This document shows positions 43,363 to 54,342 of a stretch of DNA of 64,000 nt, piece after piece. Origin of the DNA: Pyrinomonadaceae bacterium (GTDB lineage: Bacteria; Acidobacteriota; Blastocatellia; Pyrinomonadales; Pyrinomonadaceae); the NCBI GenBank assembly GCA_026129865.1, contig JAHCHG010000007.1, positions 62,001 through 126,000 on the forward strand. The letters run 5' to 3'. Each line of letters begins with the position of its first letter. Positions within the stretch are counted from its first letter, which is position 1. Position numbers and translations under genes: made by a program. The notes beneath the pieces are model-generated. The model saw only the letters and a program-made list of their open reading frames with translations, was not told the origin of the DNA and did no database searches.

Positions 43363-44913
43363 ATGAAATTGAATTTAAACGATACGTTCCGCCGCGCACT
43401 GCCTGCCGATCCGGTTACGGAAAATTATGTTCGCCAGGTTTCGGGTGCCGCGTTTTCTTTTGTCACGCCGAAAAAACCGGGCGCGCCGGAGCTCGTACAT
43501 GTTTCGCCGCAGATGCTAGAAGCCGTCGGTTTAACCGAAAAGGACGCGAAGAGCGAGGAATTTTTAAAAGTATTTTCCGGAGCGATGGTTTATCCGGAAA
43601 CTGAGCCTTACGCGATGAACTACGCCGGGCATCAGTTCGGAAACTGGGCAGGACAATTGGGCGACGGTCGCGCGATCAATCTTTTTGAAGTTGATCATAA
43701 CGGGCAGCAATGGGCGTTGCAGCTAAAAGGCGCTGGGCGCACGCCTTATTCGCGCGGCGCGGACGGTTTGGCGGTTCTGCGATCTTCTGTGCGCGAATAT
43801 CTTTGTTCGGAGGCGATGTTTCATCTCGGAGTGCCGACGACGCGGGCGCTTTCATTGGTTTTGACCGGCGATCAGGTTCTGCGCGATATGTTTTACGACG
43901 GGCACGCCGAATATGAAAAAGGCGCCATCGTTTGCCGCGTTGCGCCGACGTTTGTTCGTTTCGGCAATTTTCAGATCTTTGCCTGGCGGCAGGATCTTGA
44001 GAATCTGAAAAAGCTCGCCGATTACACGATCACGAATTTTTTCCCGCATTTGGGCGAGCCTTCAAAAGACGTTTATATCGAATTTTTCCGCGAAGTCTGC
44101 GAACAAACGCTTGATCTGATGATCGAATGGGAACGCGTCGGATTCGTCCACGGCGTGATGAACACGGACAATATGTCGATCTTAGGGCTCACGATAGATT
44201 ACGGTCCGTACGGCTGGCTCGAAAATTACGATCCGAATTGGACGCCGAACACGACCGATGCCGGATTAAAACGTTACCGCTTCGGAAATCAGGCGCCGAT
44301 CGGCGTCTGGAACCTGATGCAGCTCGGCAATGCGCTCTTCCCGCTAATCGAAGACGCCGCGCCGCTCGAAGAAATTTTGGCAAATTATCAAACGTCTTAT
44401 CTGCCAAAACATATCAAAATGATGTCCGACAAACTCGGATTAAAAAACGAAGCAAACGAAGATCTTATTCTTCAGCTCGAGAAACTGCTTTTCGATTGGG
44501 AAATGGATATGACGCTGTTTTTCCGCAGGTTAAACCGCTTTGACGAGTCATCGCCGGCAGATTTTTGGACGGAACTCGAAAGATCGACCTATTCCGACAA
44601 CTTTGAAAAATTCAGACCAAAATGGATCGAATTTCTAAACAGTTACGCAGAACTTTTGATCACGGAAAAAAGCGAAAAAGCCGAAAGAATCGAAAAAATA
44701 AACAGCGTAAATCCAAAATACGTTCTGCGAAATTACATGGCACAACTCGCCATCGACGCGGCGGACGACCGCGATTACTCCCTGATCGACGAGCTTTTCA
44801 ATCTGCTCTTAAATCCATACGACGAACAGCCCGAATCGGAAAAATGGTTCGCCCTTCGCCCCGACTGGGCAAAGACAAAAGCCGGATGCTCAATGCTTTC
44901 GTGCAGTTCGTAA
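43363..44913 (+). CDS. selO: Protein adenylyltransferase SelO (YdiU)
   Basis: 516 residues of the SelO pseudokinase family, which transfers AMP to Ser/Thr/Tyr of partner proteins in response to redox stress. YAGHQFGNWAGQLGDGRAI, LQLKGAGRTPYSRGADG, VREYLCSEAMFHLGVPTTRA, GFVHGVMNTDNMSILGLTID and DYGPYGWLENY are intact. The C-terminus CSMLSCSS keeps the conserved Cys at the position where animal SelO has selenocysteine, with a second Cys nearby for a disulfide. The length is normal. Confidence 0.95.
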   Translation: MKLNLNDTFRRALPADPVTENYVRQVSGAAFSFVTPKKPGAPELVHVSPQMLEAVGLTEKDAKSEEFLKVFSGAMVYPETEPYAMNYAGHQFGNWAGQLGDGRAINLFEVDHNGQQWALQLKGAGRTPYSRGADGLAVLRSSVREYLCSEAMFHLGVPTTRALSLVLTGDQVLRDMFYDGHAEYEKGAIVCRVAPTFVRFGNFQIFAWRQDLENLKKLADYTITNFFPHLGEPSKDVYIEFFREVCEQTLDLMIEWERVGFVHGVMNTDNMSILGLTIDYGPYGWLENYDPNWTPNTTDAGLKRYRFGNQAPIGVWNLMQLGNALFPLIEDAAPLEEILANYQTSYLPKHIKMMSDKLGLKNEANEDLILQLEKLLFDWEMDMTLFFRRLNRFDESSPADFWTELERSTYSDNFEKFRPKWIEFLNSYAELLITEKSEKAERIEKINSVNPKYVLRNYMAQLAIDAADDRDYSLIDELFNLLLNPYDEQPESEKWFALRPDWAKTKAGCSMLSCSS

Positions 44914-45093
44914 ATTAATAAAATTGTCGAAAACTTTGGTTTATGGTCCATAATCCCCGCTAAATCGCTGAATTCGTGGAAAGTACCGTGATCCGCTAAT
45001 CCCTTTAGCAGATTGCGCTCTAACTTCGCTTATATGTTTAGCGGTACGCATGTTGCAGGCATCTATTCTTAGATCACTTTCAAAGGGGGTTTT

Positions 45094-46149
45094 ATGAGAA
45101 GTTCTAAGAAATTATTAATATTTTGTCTGGCGTTGATGTTGATCGGTTTCACCGGGTCGGATGTCTCGGCTCAGAAGGGCAAGAAATGGAAGAAAGACCG
45201 TGAGGAACGGCGCGAGATGCGTGAAAAACGCAGCGAAAACCGACGCGAAAAACGCGAGCGCCGCGCTGAACGAAGGGATGATGATGACGACGACGACGAT
45301 GATCGTCGTTCGCGCTACAAACGGCGTGGCGGGGACGACGACGACGACCGGCGTGATCGCGTAAAAAGGCGCAATGACGAGCGCCGCGACGTTAACGAAC
45401 GCTGGAAAGATTACGAACGCGAACAGAATCGCCGCGCCGCCGAATATAGAAATTACGAAATTCGACGCGCGCAGATCCGCCGCGAAGAGCAGAAAAGACA
45501 GGCTAAATTCGAGCGCGAATATCAAAAGCAAATTCGCCGCGATCAGCGAGCATACGAACGCGACAAACGTGCTTATTATAAAGAGATCAGAAAGCGTCAG
45601 GGCGATAATCGCAGAGACCGGCGCTACGATGACCGCGATGATTATTATTATGCGCGGCAGCCTGTGTATCAGGAACGGGAATACTATTCCGAAAGCCCGT
45701 ATATGCCGTTTATTCAAGCCGGTATCTCTATGCTGCTCAACAGCTTCGGAGGTCAGGTAAATCAGGCTGCGGTTCCGTATAATTCATACGTACAACCGTA
45801 TGTTCCAACCCGTAATTACGATAATTCGGGTTATGTAACGAACAACGGCTATTACAGCGAACCTGAGTACGCAGCGAACGACGTTTATTACGATAACGGA
45901 TATTACGAACCGGACTATTACCAGAACGATTCGAATATATATGATCCGTATCAAAGCAGCATGCTGCCGTTTGATACCGGAAAAGATTGGCTCAATCAAA
46001 TTCTCGGAGTTGCCATTGCAAGTCTTTTGAATGGTGGAGATCAGAGTTATTTGAACACTCTGCAGCCCGGTCAGCCGTTTTACAGCAGTGTTTACGACGA
46101 TTCGATGGTGTATTCGAATCCTTATAATCAATACGATATCGGGTACTAG
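45094..46149 (+). CDS. Secreted, extremely charged protein with poly-Asp runs and Tyr-rich C-terminus
   Basis: 351 residues with a signal peptide (about 1-26, ending DVSAQ). Residues 27-190 are almost only Arg, Lys, Glu and Asp, with two Asp runs (nine and five long) and many RREKR-type blocks. From about 190 the protein turns Tyr/Asn/Pro-rich (YYYARQPVYQEREYYSES, YNSYVQPYVPTRNYDN), with two LLNxF/LLNGG helices (IQAGISMLLNSFGG, ILGVAIASLLNGG). AAAGGGGG precedes the ATG and a very strong terminator follows, suggesting high expression. Possibly a cell-surface, nucleic-acid- or metal-binding protein. Confidence 0.8.
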   Translation: MRSSKKLLIFCLALMLIGFTGSDVSAQKGKKWKKDREERREMREKRSENRREKRERRAERRDDDDDDDDDRRSRYKRRGGDDDDDRRDRVKRRNDERRDVNERWKDYEREQNRRAAEYRNYEIRRAQIRREEQKRQAKFEREYQKQIRRDQRAYERDKRAYYKEIRKRQGDNRRDRRYDDRDDYYYARQPVYQEREYYSESPYMPFIQAGISMLLNSFGGQVNQAAVPYNSYVQPYVPTRNYDNSGYVTNNGYYSEPEYAANDVYYDNGYYEPDYYQNDSNIYDPYQSSMLPFDTGKDWLNQILGVAIASLLNGGDQSYLNTLQPGQPFYSSVYDDSMVYSNPYNQYDIGY

Positions 46150-46196
46150 GCACTATATTAACCGATATGGTGCATTGCCAAATTCGTTAAAAGCAG

Positions 46197-46239
46197 AGAA
46201 CCCGCGATCGAACTTTTTCGATCGCGGGTTCTTTTTTTT
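46197..46239 (+). terminator. Very strong intrinsic terminator
   Basis: 16-bp perfect stem AGAACCCGCGATCGAA (46197-46212) and TTCGATCGCGGGTTCT (46217-46232), a 4-nt loop, then T7. Confidence 0.97.
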
Positions 46240-46331
46240 GAAAGCGAAGCTCTTTGCAAGAGAAAGCCCGACTTCAGGTATTTGTTCAAAATTTTCAAAA
46301 AATTCCCGTGCTAACGGAAATTCTGCGAACA

Positions 46332-46546
<215 letters not shown>

Positions 46547-46793
46547 GGAATGCCAAGATTTCGGTTTCTTAGTTTACGTTTTTATTCAACGTTGATTAGA
46601 ATAGCGGTAACTATCTTCATGACCTGAAATCCTTCAACGCGAACCGGTATCTAAAGGTCAGGAATTTTTAGTCAAATTTTATATAAACGAAATCGAAACA
46701 TCAGTTTACATTTGCCGGGGCGACGGGTTAGATGTTTCTCCGGACAAAAAGGAAAACATCGGTCTGAGCGGCATTCGATTTTCTTAGCTCTAA

Positions 46794-49031
<2,238 letters not shown>

Positions 49032-49199
49032 ACTTACGATTAAAAATGCAAAAGGTAGAGCCGTGAAATATCGTGGCTCTAATCTGCCGAATGTTGATTA
49101 TTATATTTTGACTAAATATAATTGCTTTACGCTAGTTCAGGTTAAAAAATATGAAGATTTAACCTGTCCTGCTGTGAGTTCTAAGGTGGGTCTGATTAT

Positions 49200-49484
49200 T
49201 TGGTAACTGTGGACTGTGGAGACTTCTTTTCTACTGTAAAGGGAAGAAAGTTTTGCGACGAATGTCAAGATAATTTCTACGAAGAACTTTACGACGGAGC
49301 AATGTTAGAAGCAGATAACTTTATTAAGTTGTTTATTCATGAATTAGCAGAAACTTTAGGAGGAAAATGTATGGACAATACTGACACTAATGGACTTAGC
49401 GCGAACTCACAGCAGGCAAAAAACTTTTATTACAATTCTCTTTACTTACAGTCGTTGCGAGGATTTTTACTTTGTCCCGAATAA
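49200..49484 (+). CDS. AT-rich ORF at island start, hypothetical or gene fragment
   Basis: 94 codons from a TTG at 49200. It contains a CDEC motif (GRKFCDECQDNFYEEL) and helical stretches (MLEADNFIKLFIHELAETLG). Upstream, another frame (49009-49206) has similar AT-rich composition, so this may be part of a frameshifted gene. The 3' end overlaps the convergent DUF4276-like gene by 43 nt. Base composition differs sharply from icd. The evidence for expression is weak. Confidence 0.35.
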   Translation: MVTVDCGDFFSTVKGRKFCDECQDNFYEELYDGAMLEADNFIKLFIHELAETLGGKCMDNTDTNGLSANSQQAKNFYYNSLYLQSLRGFLLCPE

Positions 49485-50074
49485 GACGGATGAGATATAA
49501 TCCTCAAGAACTTTCTGAATGATCTTGAATTACAAGCAATGTTCAAAATATTTTGCTTGGCTGTTATGTTCTGAGCATCTTTCCTTTTGTGATATTGAGA
49601 TTCTTTAGGAATTGTAATTGTGTCAAGAAGTTTTTCGGCATCTTTTACACTGTCAGCCTTATTATTTTTTATTCGGTTCTCAAAAGCATTTGTTACGGAA
49701 AACCTTTTGGGCATCTTTTTTAGTGCTTCAATATCTGCACATAACCAATTTTCAAACTTTCTATTTTTAACAACTACTTGTATTTCTTCGTCGGCAATTT
49801 TTTTGAATGCTGCTTCAAGATTATTTTTTATCTCAGGAGGACAAGTTTCCGAATCTTCTCTATCAATAAAAACTATGATTTTGTCAGCATTTTTTCCTCG
49901 TAAAAGACTAATGCTTTTTAACGCCTTTTTTGCAATTTGTTCAAACGAAGCTTTGGGCTGAATGTCGGCGTAAACGGGTTTTATGATTTGAGTATTTTCG
50001 ATTTGTATATTTTTAGTGAGATTGAATAATGCTTGTGATTCAGCATCACCATCAACTATGATTCCAATTTTCAT
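49442..50074 (-). CDS. DUF4276-like TOPRIM-type partner of a defence ATPase
   Basis: 210 residues. The N-terminus MKIGIIVDGDAESQALFNL and KIIVFIDREDSETCPPEI resemble the acidic motifs of DUF4276/TOPRIM-like proteins, followed by VVVKNRKFENWLCADIEAL as in the family. It starts immediately after the ATPase stop (TAG-ATG), so the two are tightly coupled. Such ATPase + TOPRIM-like pairs (AbiL/RloAB/PARIS type) act in phage defence. The final residues (QSKNPRNDCK) look like read-through into foreign sequence, so the C-terminus may be altered. Confidence 0.75.
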   Translation of the reverse strand: MKIGIIVDGDAESQALFNLTKNIQIENTQIIKPVYADIQPKASFEQIAKKALKSISLLRGKNADKIIVFIDREDSETCPPEIKNNLEAAFKKIADEEIQVVVKNRKFENWLCADIEALKKMPKRFSVTNAFENRIKNNKADSVKDAEKLLDTITIPKESQYHKRKDAQNITAKQNILNIACNSRSFRKFLRIISHPSYSGQSKNPRNDCK

Positions 50075-51445
50075 CTAAAATACGCCTCCGGGAGCATATT
50101 GTCCTATATAACCTGAATCAAGGTAAGTTGATAGTGTATATTTACCTTCTTTAAATTCGGTTTCTATTTCAGGATCAATTTCGGTTAATTTTTTTAGGTG
50201 TGATTCACCGTTTTTACGATAAATTACCCAAAGCTCATCAGGGTTTAGTAAATCAACTAAAATCGGTGAATGAGTAGTTATGATTACGTTTTTAATTTTG
50301 CTGACGCTTCTGAGTGTTTCTACCACAGTTCGTAAAACCCAAGGATGTAAGGAATTCTCTATTTCATCGAACAACGTCAAAGTGCTTCTGCCTTCAAACG
50401 CGGCGATCAATAATGCCAAAGTTAGAATCGTTCCGTCAGAAACTTCTTCCGCTCGCCAAGGTCTGCCGACACCTTCTTCTTCAAAAAAAAGCGCCAATTC
50501 TCTCGTGTAAATATAATCTGTAGAAATATCAATCAAACCAGGAAGAACTTCCCGCATTTTTTCCAACACTGATTGCCACTGCTTGGTCGAACTTCTTTTT
50601 AACGAATCTACCATTGTGGGTAAATTTTCACCTGTTGAGGATAGAAAAGGATTCGGAATTGGCGGCGAGCTTCTTCTAGCTAATACAGGTGAAAGTTGGA
50701 AAACTTTGAATCTGGAAACTGTGAAAATAAAAAGTGAAATTATACTATCGAGTTCTGAAAATCTAATTAAATACCTTATTTCGATGGGAAAATTTAATAG
50801 AACTAACTCTTGTTCTTTAATTTTTTCCTCTGCAAAATCAAATAAAAGCTGTTGATACTTAATTTCCGCACTTTCTTTTGTATTCTTAGAAATTCTTTTC
50901 GGGCTTTTAACTCTAAACAAAGGCGACTTTTCAAATTCTTTTATTATCTGCTCGTTCAGGTTGAGTAAATTTATTTTTCCATTCTCATCACGAGTAAAAT
51001 GCAAAATTAAATTTTCATTGCCTGAACTATCAAAATCTTTTACCAACACTTCTTCATCATCTACTTTGAAGTCTGCTTTTATTCCACCTCCAATGGCTGT
51101 CAACGAGAATTTGTGGTGAACATAAACTTTTTCAGATGATTTAGTTTTCTCCCTCTCTCTCGGATAATTTCTCAAATCGTTTTTGTCTAATTCAACGACT
51201 GTTTCAAAAGATATAGGTGCTTTTGAACGTCTTTGTTTACGTAGAGCAATATTCTCATATCCACCCGCATTCAAAATTGCACGCTCCAAACCAATCTCAT
51301 AAACTTCCGCCAAAAAACTCAACGCCTTTGCAAAATTGGTTTTTCCAGAAGCATTTGCTCCAACGATTGCTGTAAATTCAGAAGGTGAGAAACAAATATT
51401 CTTGAGCGATTTAAAGTTTGAAATTTTTACCTGTTTAAGTCTCAT
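50075..51445 (-). CDS. AAA (ABC-type) ATPase, probable defence effector/sensor
   Basis: 456 residues from ATG 51445 (MRLKQVKISNFKSLKNI). N-terminal Walker A GANASGKTNFAKAL; signature region EEVSDGTILTLALLIAAFEG; Walker B TLTLFDEIENSLHPWVL; switch His in TTHSPILVDLLNPDELW. This is an SMC/OLD-like AAA_21 ATPase as in AbiLi and AriA. It is coupled to the DUF4276-like gene. The DNA is distinctly more AT-rich than the flanks, a sign of transfer. An inverted repeat TTAAGTTG/CAACTTAA (51469-51524) lies in its upstream region. Confidence 0.85.
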   Translation of the reverse strand: MRLKQVKISNFKSLKNICFSPSEFTAIVGANASGKTNFAKALSFLAEVYEIGLERAILNAGGYENIALRKQRRSKAPISFETVVELDKNDLRNYPREREKTKSSEKVYVHHKFSLTAIGGGIKADFKVDDEEVLVKDFDSSGNENLILHFTRDENGKINLLNLNEQIIKEFEKSPLFRVKSPKRISKNTKESAEIKYQQLLFDFAEEKIKEQELVLLNFPIEIRYLIRFSELDSIISLFIFTVSRFKVFQLSPVLARRSSPPIPNPFLSSTGENLPTMVDSLKRSSTKQWQSVLEKMREVLPGLIDISTDYIYTRELALFFEEEGVGRPWRAEEVSDGTILTLALLIAAFEGRSTLTLFDEIENSLHPWVLRTVVETLRSVSKIKNVIITTHSPILVDLLNPDELWVIYRKNGESHLKKLTEIDPEIETEFKEGKYTLSTYLDSGYIGQYAPGGVF

Positions 51446-51649
51446 TATTATTAAACTACATTTCAAATTTTAAGTTGTCATTATTGAGGTTATAAAAGAT
51501 AAGTTTTGCAACACGGCAACTTAACTGTTTGATTCTACTCAAATATGCAATACACCTCAAAAATTTGTGATTCATAAAATACAATCGCTGAAAACATCAG
51601 TCAAAATCTCATTGCTCGCTTGCGACTTTGATCATTACAATCATCCCGT

Positions 51650-51868
51650 TTATCGAGTCAGTTTCGACCGCGTTAAACTTGATTTTCGCGTATGCTGGTG
51701 GGCAACTTTTATCAGCAGTCGCAGTGCCTCGTTGACTGCTTCCGAGCCGGGAAACGCCGCTTGCACGTGCAATTCCAGGCGGATTCGATTCGTTCCGTAA
51801 GGGTAACTCCCCACACATTTGCCGCGCACTCTGCCCGTCAGTTTCGTCAAATCGTATTCGGGACGCAT
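51650..51868 (-). CDS. Antitoxin-like small protein
   Basis: 72 residues from ATG 51868. MRPEYDLTKLTGRVRGKCVG, YGTNRIRLELHVQAAFPGSE and AVNEALRLLIKVAHQ follow the pattern of a widespread short CopG/BrnA-like family often found with toxins (EYDFSK...RGKY...VNEALR). It overlaps the 3' end of the truncated VapC by 22 nt. The C-terminal tail (TRKSSLTRSKLTR) may be altered. No toxin partner remains. Confidence 0.6.
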   Translation of the reverse strand: MRPEYDLTKLTGRVRGKCVGSYPYGTNRIRLELHVQAAFPGSEAVNEALRLLIKVAHQHTRKSSLTRSKLTR

Positions 51869-52038
51869 TTGATCTTGCCGAGCTGAATTTTGATCTGCAT
51901 TTCCCCGATGCTCGCATCACTCAAATATATGTGATTTTCCTCATTTTCCAGCGCGGATAAGGCGGCGGGCGATAGCTTTTCGGGTTCATCCGCCCACCAG
52001 ATAAAGCTGTGCGTGTCGAAAAGCAAATCCGAAATCAT
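51847..52038 (-). pseudogene. VapC-type PIN-domain toxin, truncated
   Basis: Starts MISDLLFDTHSFIWWADEPE, with the PIN-domain first Asp (LLFDTH) and LSDASIGEMQIKIQLGKIK, then stops after CVPNTI, 63 codons in. A full VapC of this type has about 125 residues with further acidic residues. The second half is replaced by the start of the antitoxin-like gene at 51868. The ATG overlaps the vapB stop (ATGA), so this was a normal vapBC pair. Nuclease activity is presumably lost. Confidence 0.8.
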
Positions 52039-52271
52039 TCTTTTCCAAGCCAAAACTCATCCGGCAGCGGTTCGTCGAAATCTTTGCTCGTCCAGATCAT
52101 TCCGCGGTTTAGACCGGAGATGCGTTTCTTTTTCTGCGGCGCGACGGATTCCAGACGCGCGAGCGGCTTGCCGTCTTGAGTAATGACAATTTCGCCGTCG
52201 TCTTCGACAATAGCCAGCAGTTCGGCTAACTGCTTTTCAACTTTATCTAGATTGACCGTCTGCGTCGGCAT
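52035..52271 (-). CDS. Phd/YefM-type antitoxin (VapB)
   Basis: 78 residues from ATG 52271 (AAGGTG 8 nt upstream; ATG 52277 is the alternative). TQTVNLDKVEKQLAELLAIV and EDDGEIVITQDGKPLARLES are typical of Phd/YefM antitoxins, followed by a toxin-binding tail with MIWTSKDFDEPLPDEFW. It overlaps the truncated toxin gene. It is now an antitoxin without an intact toxin. Confidence 0.85.
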   Translation of the reverse strand: MPTQTVNLDKVEKQLAELLAIVEDDGEIVITQDGKPLARLESVAPQKKKRISGLNRGMIWTSKDFDEPLPDEFWLGKE

Positions 52272-52429
52272 AACCATTCACCTTCAAAAAAAGTATAGCA
52301 TGACAGACAAGAGGTCTCGAGACTACAAAAATTTCCCCCGGTTGTTAAATTAAAGCACGAATAGCGTCTTTAAATTCAACTATCAAAGGGTTGCAGCAAA
52401 GTTCATCGGCATTCGTGCAGGATTGAATT

Positions 52430-52711
52430 TCAAATTCCGTCGATCTCTTTCGCCAGGGTAAAATCGTTATGCGTCAGACCGCCGGCGTCGTGGGTTATGA
52501 TAAAGAATTCCGCGTAGCCCCAGCCGAAATAGATATCGGGATGATGGTCTTTTTCCTCGGCGATCGCGCCGGCTTTGTTGACGAAAGCCAAGGCGGACGC
52601 GAAATTTTCAAATTCGAACCGCTTTTTCAATTTGTCGTTCGTAATTTCCCATCCCGAAAGCTCGCTGAGCTTTTTTTCCGCATCTTCCTTGCTCAATTTT
52701 TGTCTAGCCAC
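52430..52711 (-). CDS. Pterin-4a-carbinolamine dehydratase
   Basis: 93 residues from a GTG at 52711, chosen because AAGGAG lies 9 nt upstream and the promoter at 52751-52780 precludes longer forms. LSGWEITNDKLKKRFEFENF, FASALAFVNKAGAIAEE and the catalytic KDHHPDIYFGW, with GGLTHNDFTLAKEID, identify the family. It dehydrates 4a-carbinolamine to regenerate tetrahydrobiopterin after aromatic hydroxylation or acts with molybdopterin enzymes. Confidence 0.93.
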   Translation of the reverse strand: MARQKLSKEDAEKKLSELSGWEITNDKLKKRFEFENFASALAFVNKAGAIAEEKDHHPDIYFGWGYAEFFIITHDAGGLTHNDFTLAKEIDGI

Positions 52712-52750
52712 GCTTAGAAACTCCTTATTTTTTAGGTTATAGTAATTGGA

Positions 52751-52780
52751 ATTATAGAGTTTCAGTATGTATTTTTCCAA
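52751..52780 (-). promoter_or_regulatory. Promoter of the pterin dehydratase gene
   Basis: Minus-strand TTGGAA (52780-52775), an 18-nt spacer and a perfect TATAAT (52756-52751). It overlaps the beginning of the divergent lipoprotein gene at 52767 and supports the GTG start at 52711. Confidence 0.55.
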
Positions 52781-53246
52781 AACGTTAAAAATCTATCTAT
52801 TTATTTTTGCACTGATATTTTCCGCCGCCGGATGTGCGTCCGAAACGCCGCCGGCTACGCCGCGCGATTCGCTGAAAGCGTATACGATGGCGATCAAGAA
52901 AAAAGATCCGACGACGATGAAGCTTTTACTGACGGACGGTTCGTTGAAAATGCATGAACAGCAGGCGAAAGAGCAGGGCGTTACGATCGACGATATCGTT
53001 TTGCGTGAAACGATGTTCAGTCCGGATCAATCGACGCTGAAAGTAAAAAACGAGAAGATCGAAGGCGACCGGGCGACCATTGAGGTTGAAAATTCGTTCG
53101 GCGGCTGGGATGTCGTTCCGTTTATTCGCGAAGAGGGAATCTGGAAAATAGACAAACAGGGTTTTGCCAATCAATTTCAACAGCAGATCGAACAGCAGAC
53201 CAATCAGGCGATCGACGATGTCATAAATCAGGGAAGAATTCCATAA
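52767..53246 (+). CDS. NTF2/DUF4878-like lipoprotein, tandem copy 1
   Basis: 159 residues, lipoprotein signal IFALIFSAAGC (Cys23). The domain pattern is SLKAYTMAIKKKDPTTMKLL, VKNEKIEGDRATIEVE and VPFIREEGIWKIDKQ, shared with the next two genes. A Gln-rich C-terminus (FQQQIEQQTNQAI) is added. The NTF2-like fold is inferred. It begins a run of three paralogues with gaps of 27 and 3 nt. Confidence 0.8.
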   Translation: MYFSKTLKIYLFIFALIFSAAGCASETPPATPRDSLKAYTMAIKKKDPTTMKLLLTDGSLKMHEQQAKEQGVTIDDIVLRETMFSPDQSTLKVKNEKIEGDRATIEVENSFGGWDVVPFIREEGIWKIDKQGFANQFQQQIEQQTNQAIDDVINQGRIP

Positions 53247-53273
53247 ATCAAAGTAACGGAGAAAATCAGAAAA

Positions 53274-53756
53274 ATGAAAAGAACAATCTTTTTTGCGCTT
53301 TTGGCGTTAACAATGGCGGGCTGCGCGACAGCTTCGCGCGAGGCGAATACTAATCAGAACGCGAATTCGAACACGAATGCGACATCCGCGTCGACACCCG
53401 CGGAAACCAAACCGGCAGCTGACACCGGAGGAATGGACAGCCCGACCGCGACGATGACCACGTTTGTCGAAGCATTGAAGAAGAAAGATATTGCAACGAT
53501 CAAAAAGACGCTTTCAAAATCGTCCGTTACAAAACTTGAAGAATCAGCGAAAGCCGGAAATACGACGGTCGAAGCGATCTTGATGGAAGGCGAAGACATG
53601 TCGAACGAGAAAATGCCGCAAATGAAGAACGAAAAGATCGACGGCGACACTGCAACTCTCGATATCGAAGACGATAAGACCAAAAAATGGGACACCGTTC
53701 CGTTCGTCAAAGAAGACGGTGTTTGGAAGATCGCTTTCGATAAAATTAAGACGTAA
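53274..53756 (+). CDS. NTF2/DUF4878-like lipoprotein, tandem copy 2
   Basis: 160 residues, signal LLALTMAGC (Cys17). An Asn/Thr/Ala-rich linker (about 20-60) is followed by TMTTFVEALKKKDIATIKKT, MKNEKIDGDTATLDIEDD and VPFVKEDGVWKIAFDKI, the same layout as the flanking genes. It lies between copies 1 and 3 and is almost certainly cotranscribed with both. Confidence 0.82.
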   Translation: MKRTIFFALLALTMAGCATASREANTNQNANSNTNATSASTPAETKPAADTGGMDSPTATMTTFVEALKKKDIATIKKTLSKSSVTKLEESAKAGNTTVEAILMEGEDMSNEKMPQMKNEKIDGDTATLDIEDDKTKKWDTVPFVKEDGVWKIAFDKIKT

Positions 53757-53759
53757 TTT

Positions 53760-54308
53760 ATGAACAATTTCAAACTCGTTTTCATCGCCGTTTTGGCGCT
53801 GATTATATCGGCGTGCGGGGGCAGCGCGGAGCCTGAAACTCCGGCTAACGCAAACGCTGCGCGTGCCGAAAATCGAGCGCCGGTCGAACCTGAAAAGGAA
53901 AAACCCGAGCCGGAGGTTTCGTATCCGCGCGAAAGCTATTCGCAGAAAACGCCGACCGATGCTTATAAGACCTACATAATGGCGACCGTAAACGGCGATG
54001 CGGAAACGGTAAAAAAGCTCCTTTCAAAAGCGAGTTTGGAATTTGTTGAAAAGTCTGCAAAGGAACAGGGACGAACGGTCGACGAACTGTTAACCGGCGG
54101 CGCGGTTCAAAACGAATCAAAAAAAATTCCCGAGGTCCGAAACGAAAAGATCGACGGAAAGAACGCAACTATCGAATTTAAGGACGAATCGATGCCTGAA
54201 TATTTAAAAATGCCGCTCGTTAAGGAGAACGGCGAATGGAAGGTTGCGCTTGATAAATTTATGCAGGAGCTTCTGCAGCAGCTTCAAAACGATTTACAAA
54301 AAGTTTGA
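53760..54308 (+). CDS. NTF2/DUF4878-like lipoprotein, tandem copy 3
   Basis: 182 residues, signal VLALIISACG (Cys19). A Pro/Glu/Ala linker, then DAYKTYIMATVNGDAETVKK, VRNEKIDGKNATIEFKDE and MPLVKENGEWKVALDKF. It has the longest linker of the three. It starts 3 nt after copy 2 and precedes the DUF1015 gene by 34 nt. Confidence 0.82.
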   Translation: MNNFKLVFIAVLALIISACGGSAEPETPANANAARAENRAPVEPEKEKPEPEVSYPRESYSQKTPTDAYKTYIMATVNGDAETVKKLLSKASLEFVEKSAKEQGRTVDELLTGGAVQNESKKIPEVRNEKIDGKNATIEFKDESMPEYLKMPLVKENGEWKVALDKFMQELLQQLQNDLQKV

Positions 54309-54342
54309 TCGAACGATCGAACCGTACCGGGAGAATTAAGAC

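Noticed and set aside
45115-45717. Long antisense frame (200 codons) opposite the charged secreted protein
   Set aside because: It is the complement of Arg/Asp codon runs, giving artificial Ile/Val/Ala-rich sequence. The plus-strand gene has a signal peptide, Shine-Dalgarno and terminator.
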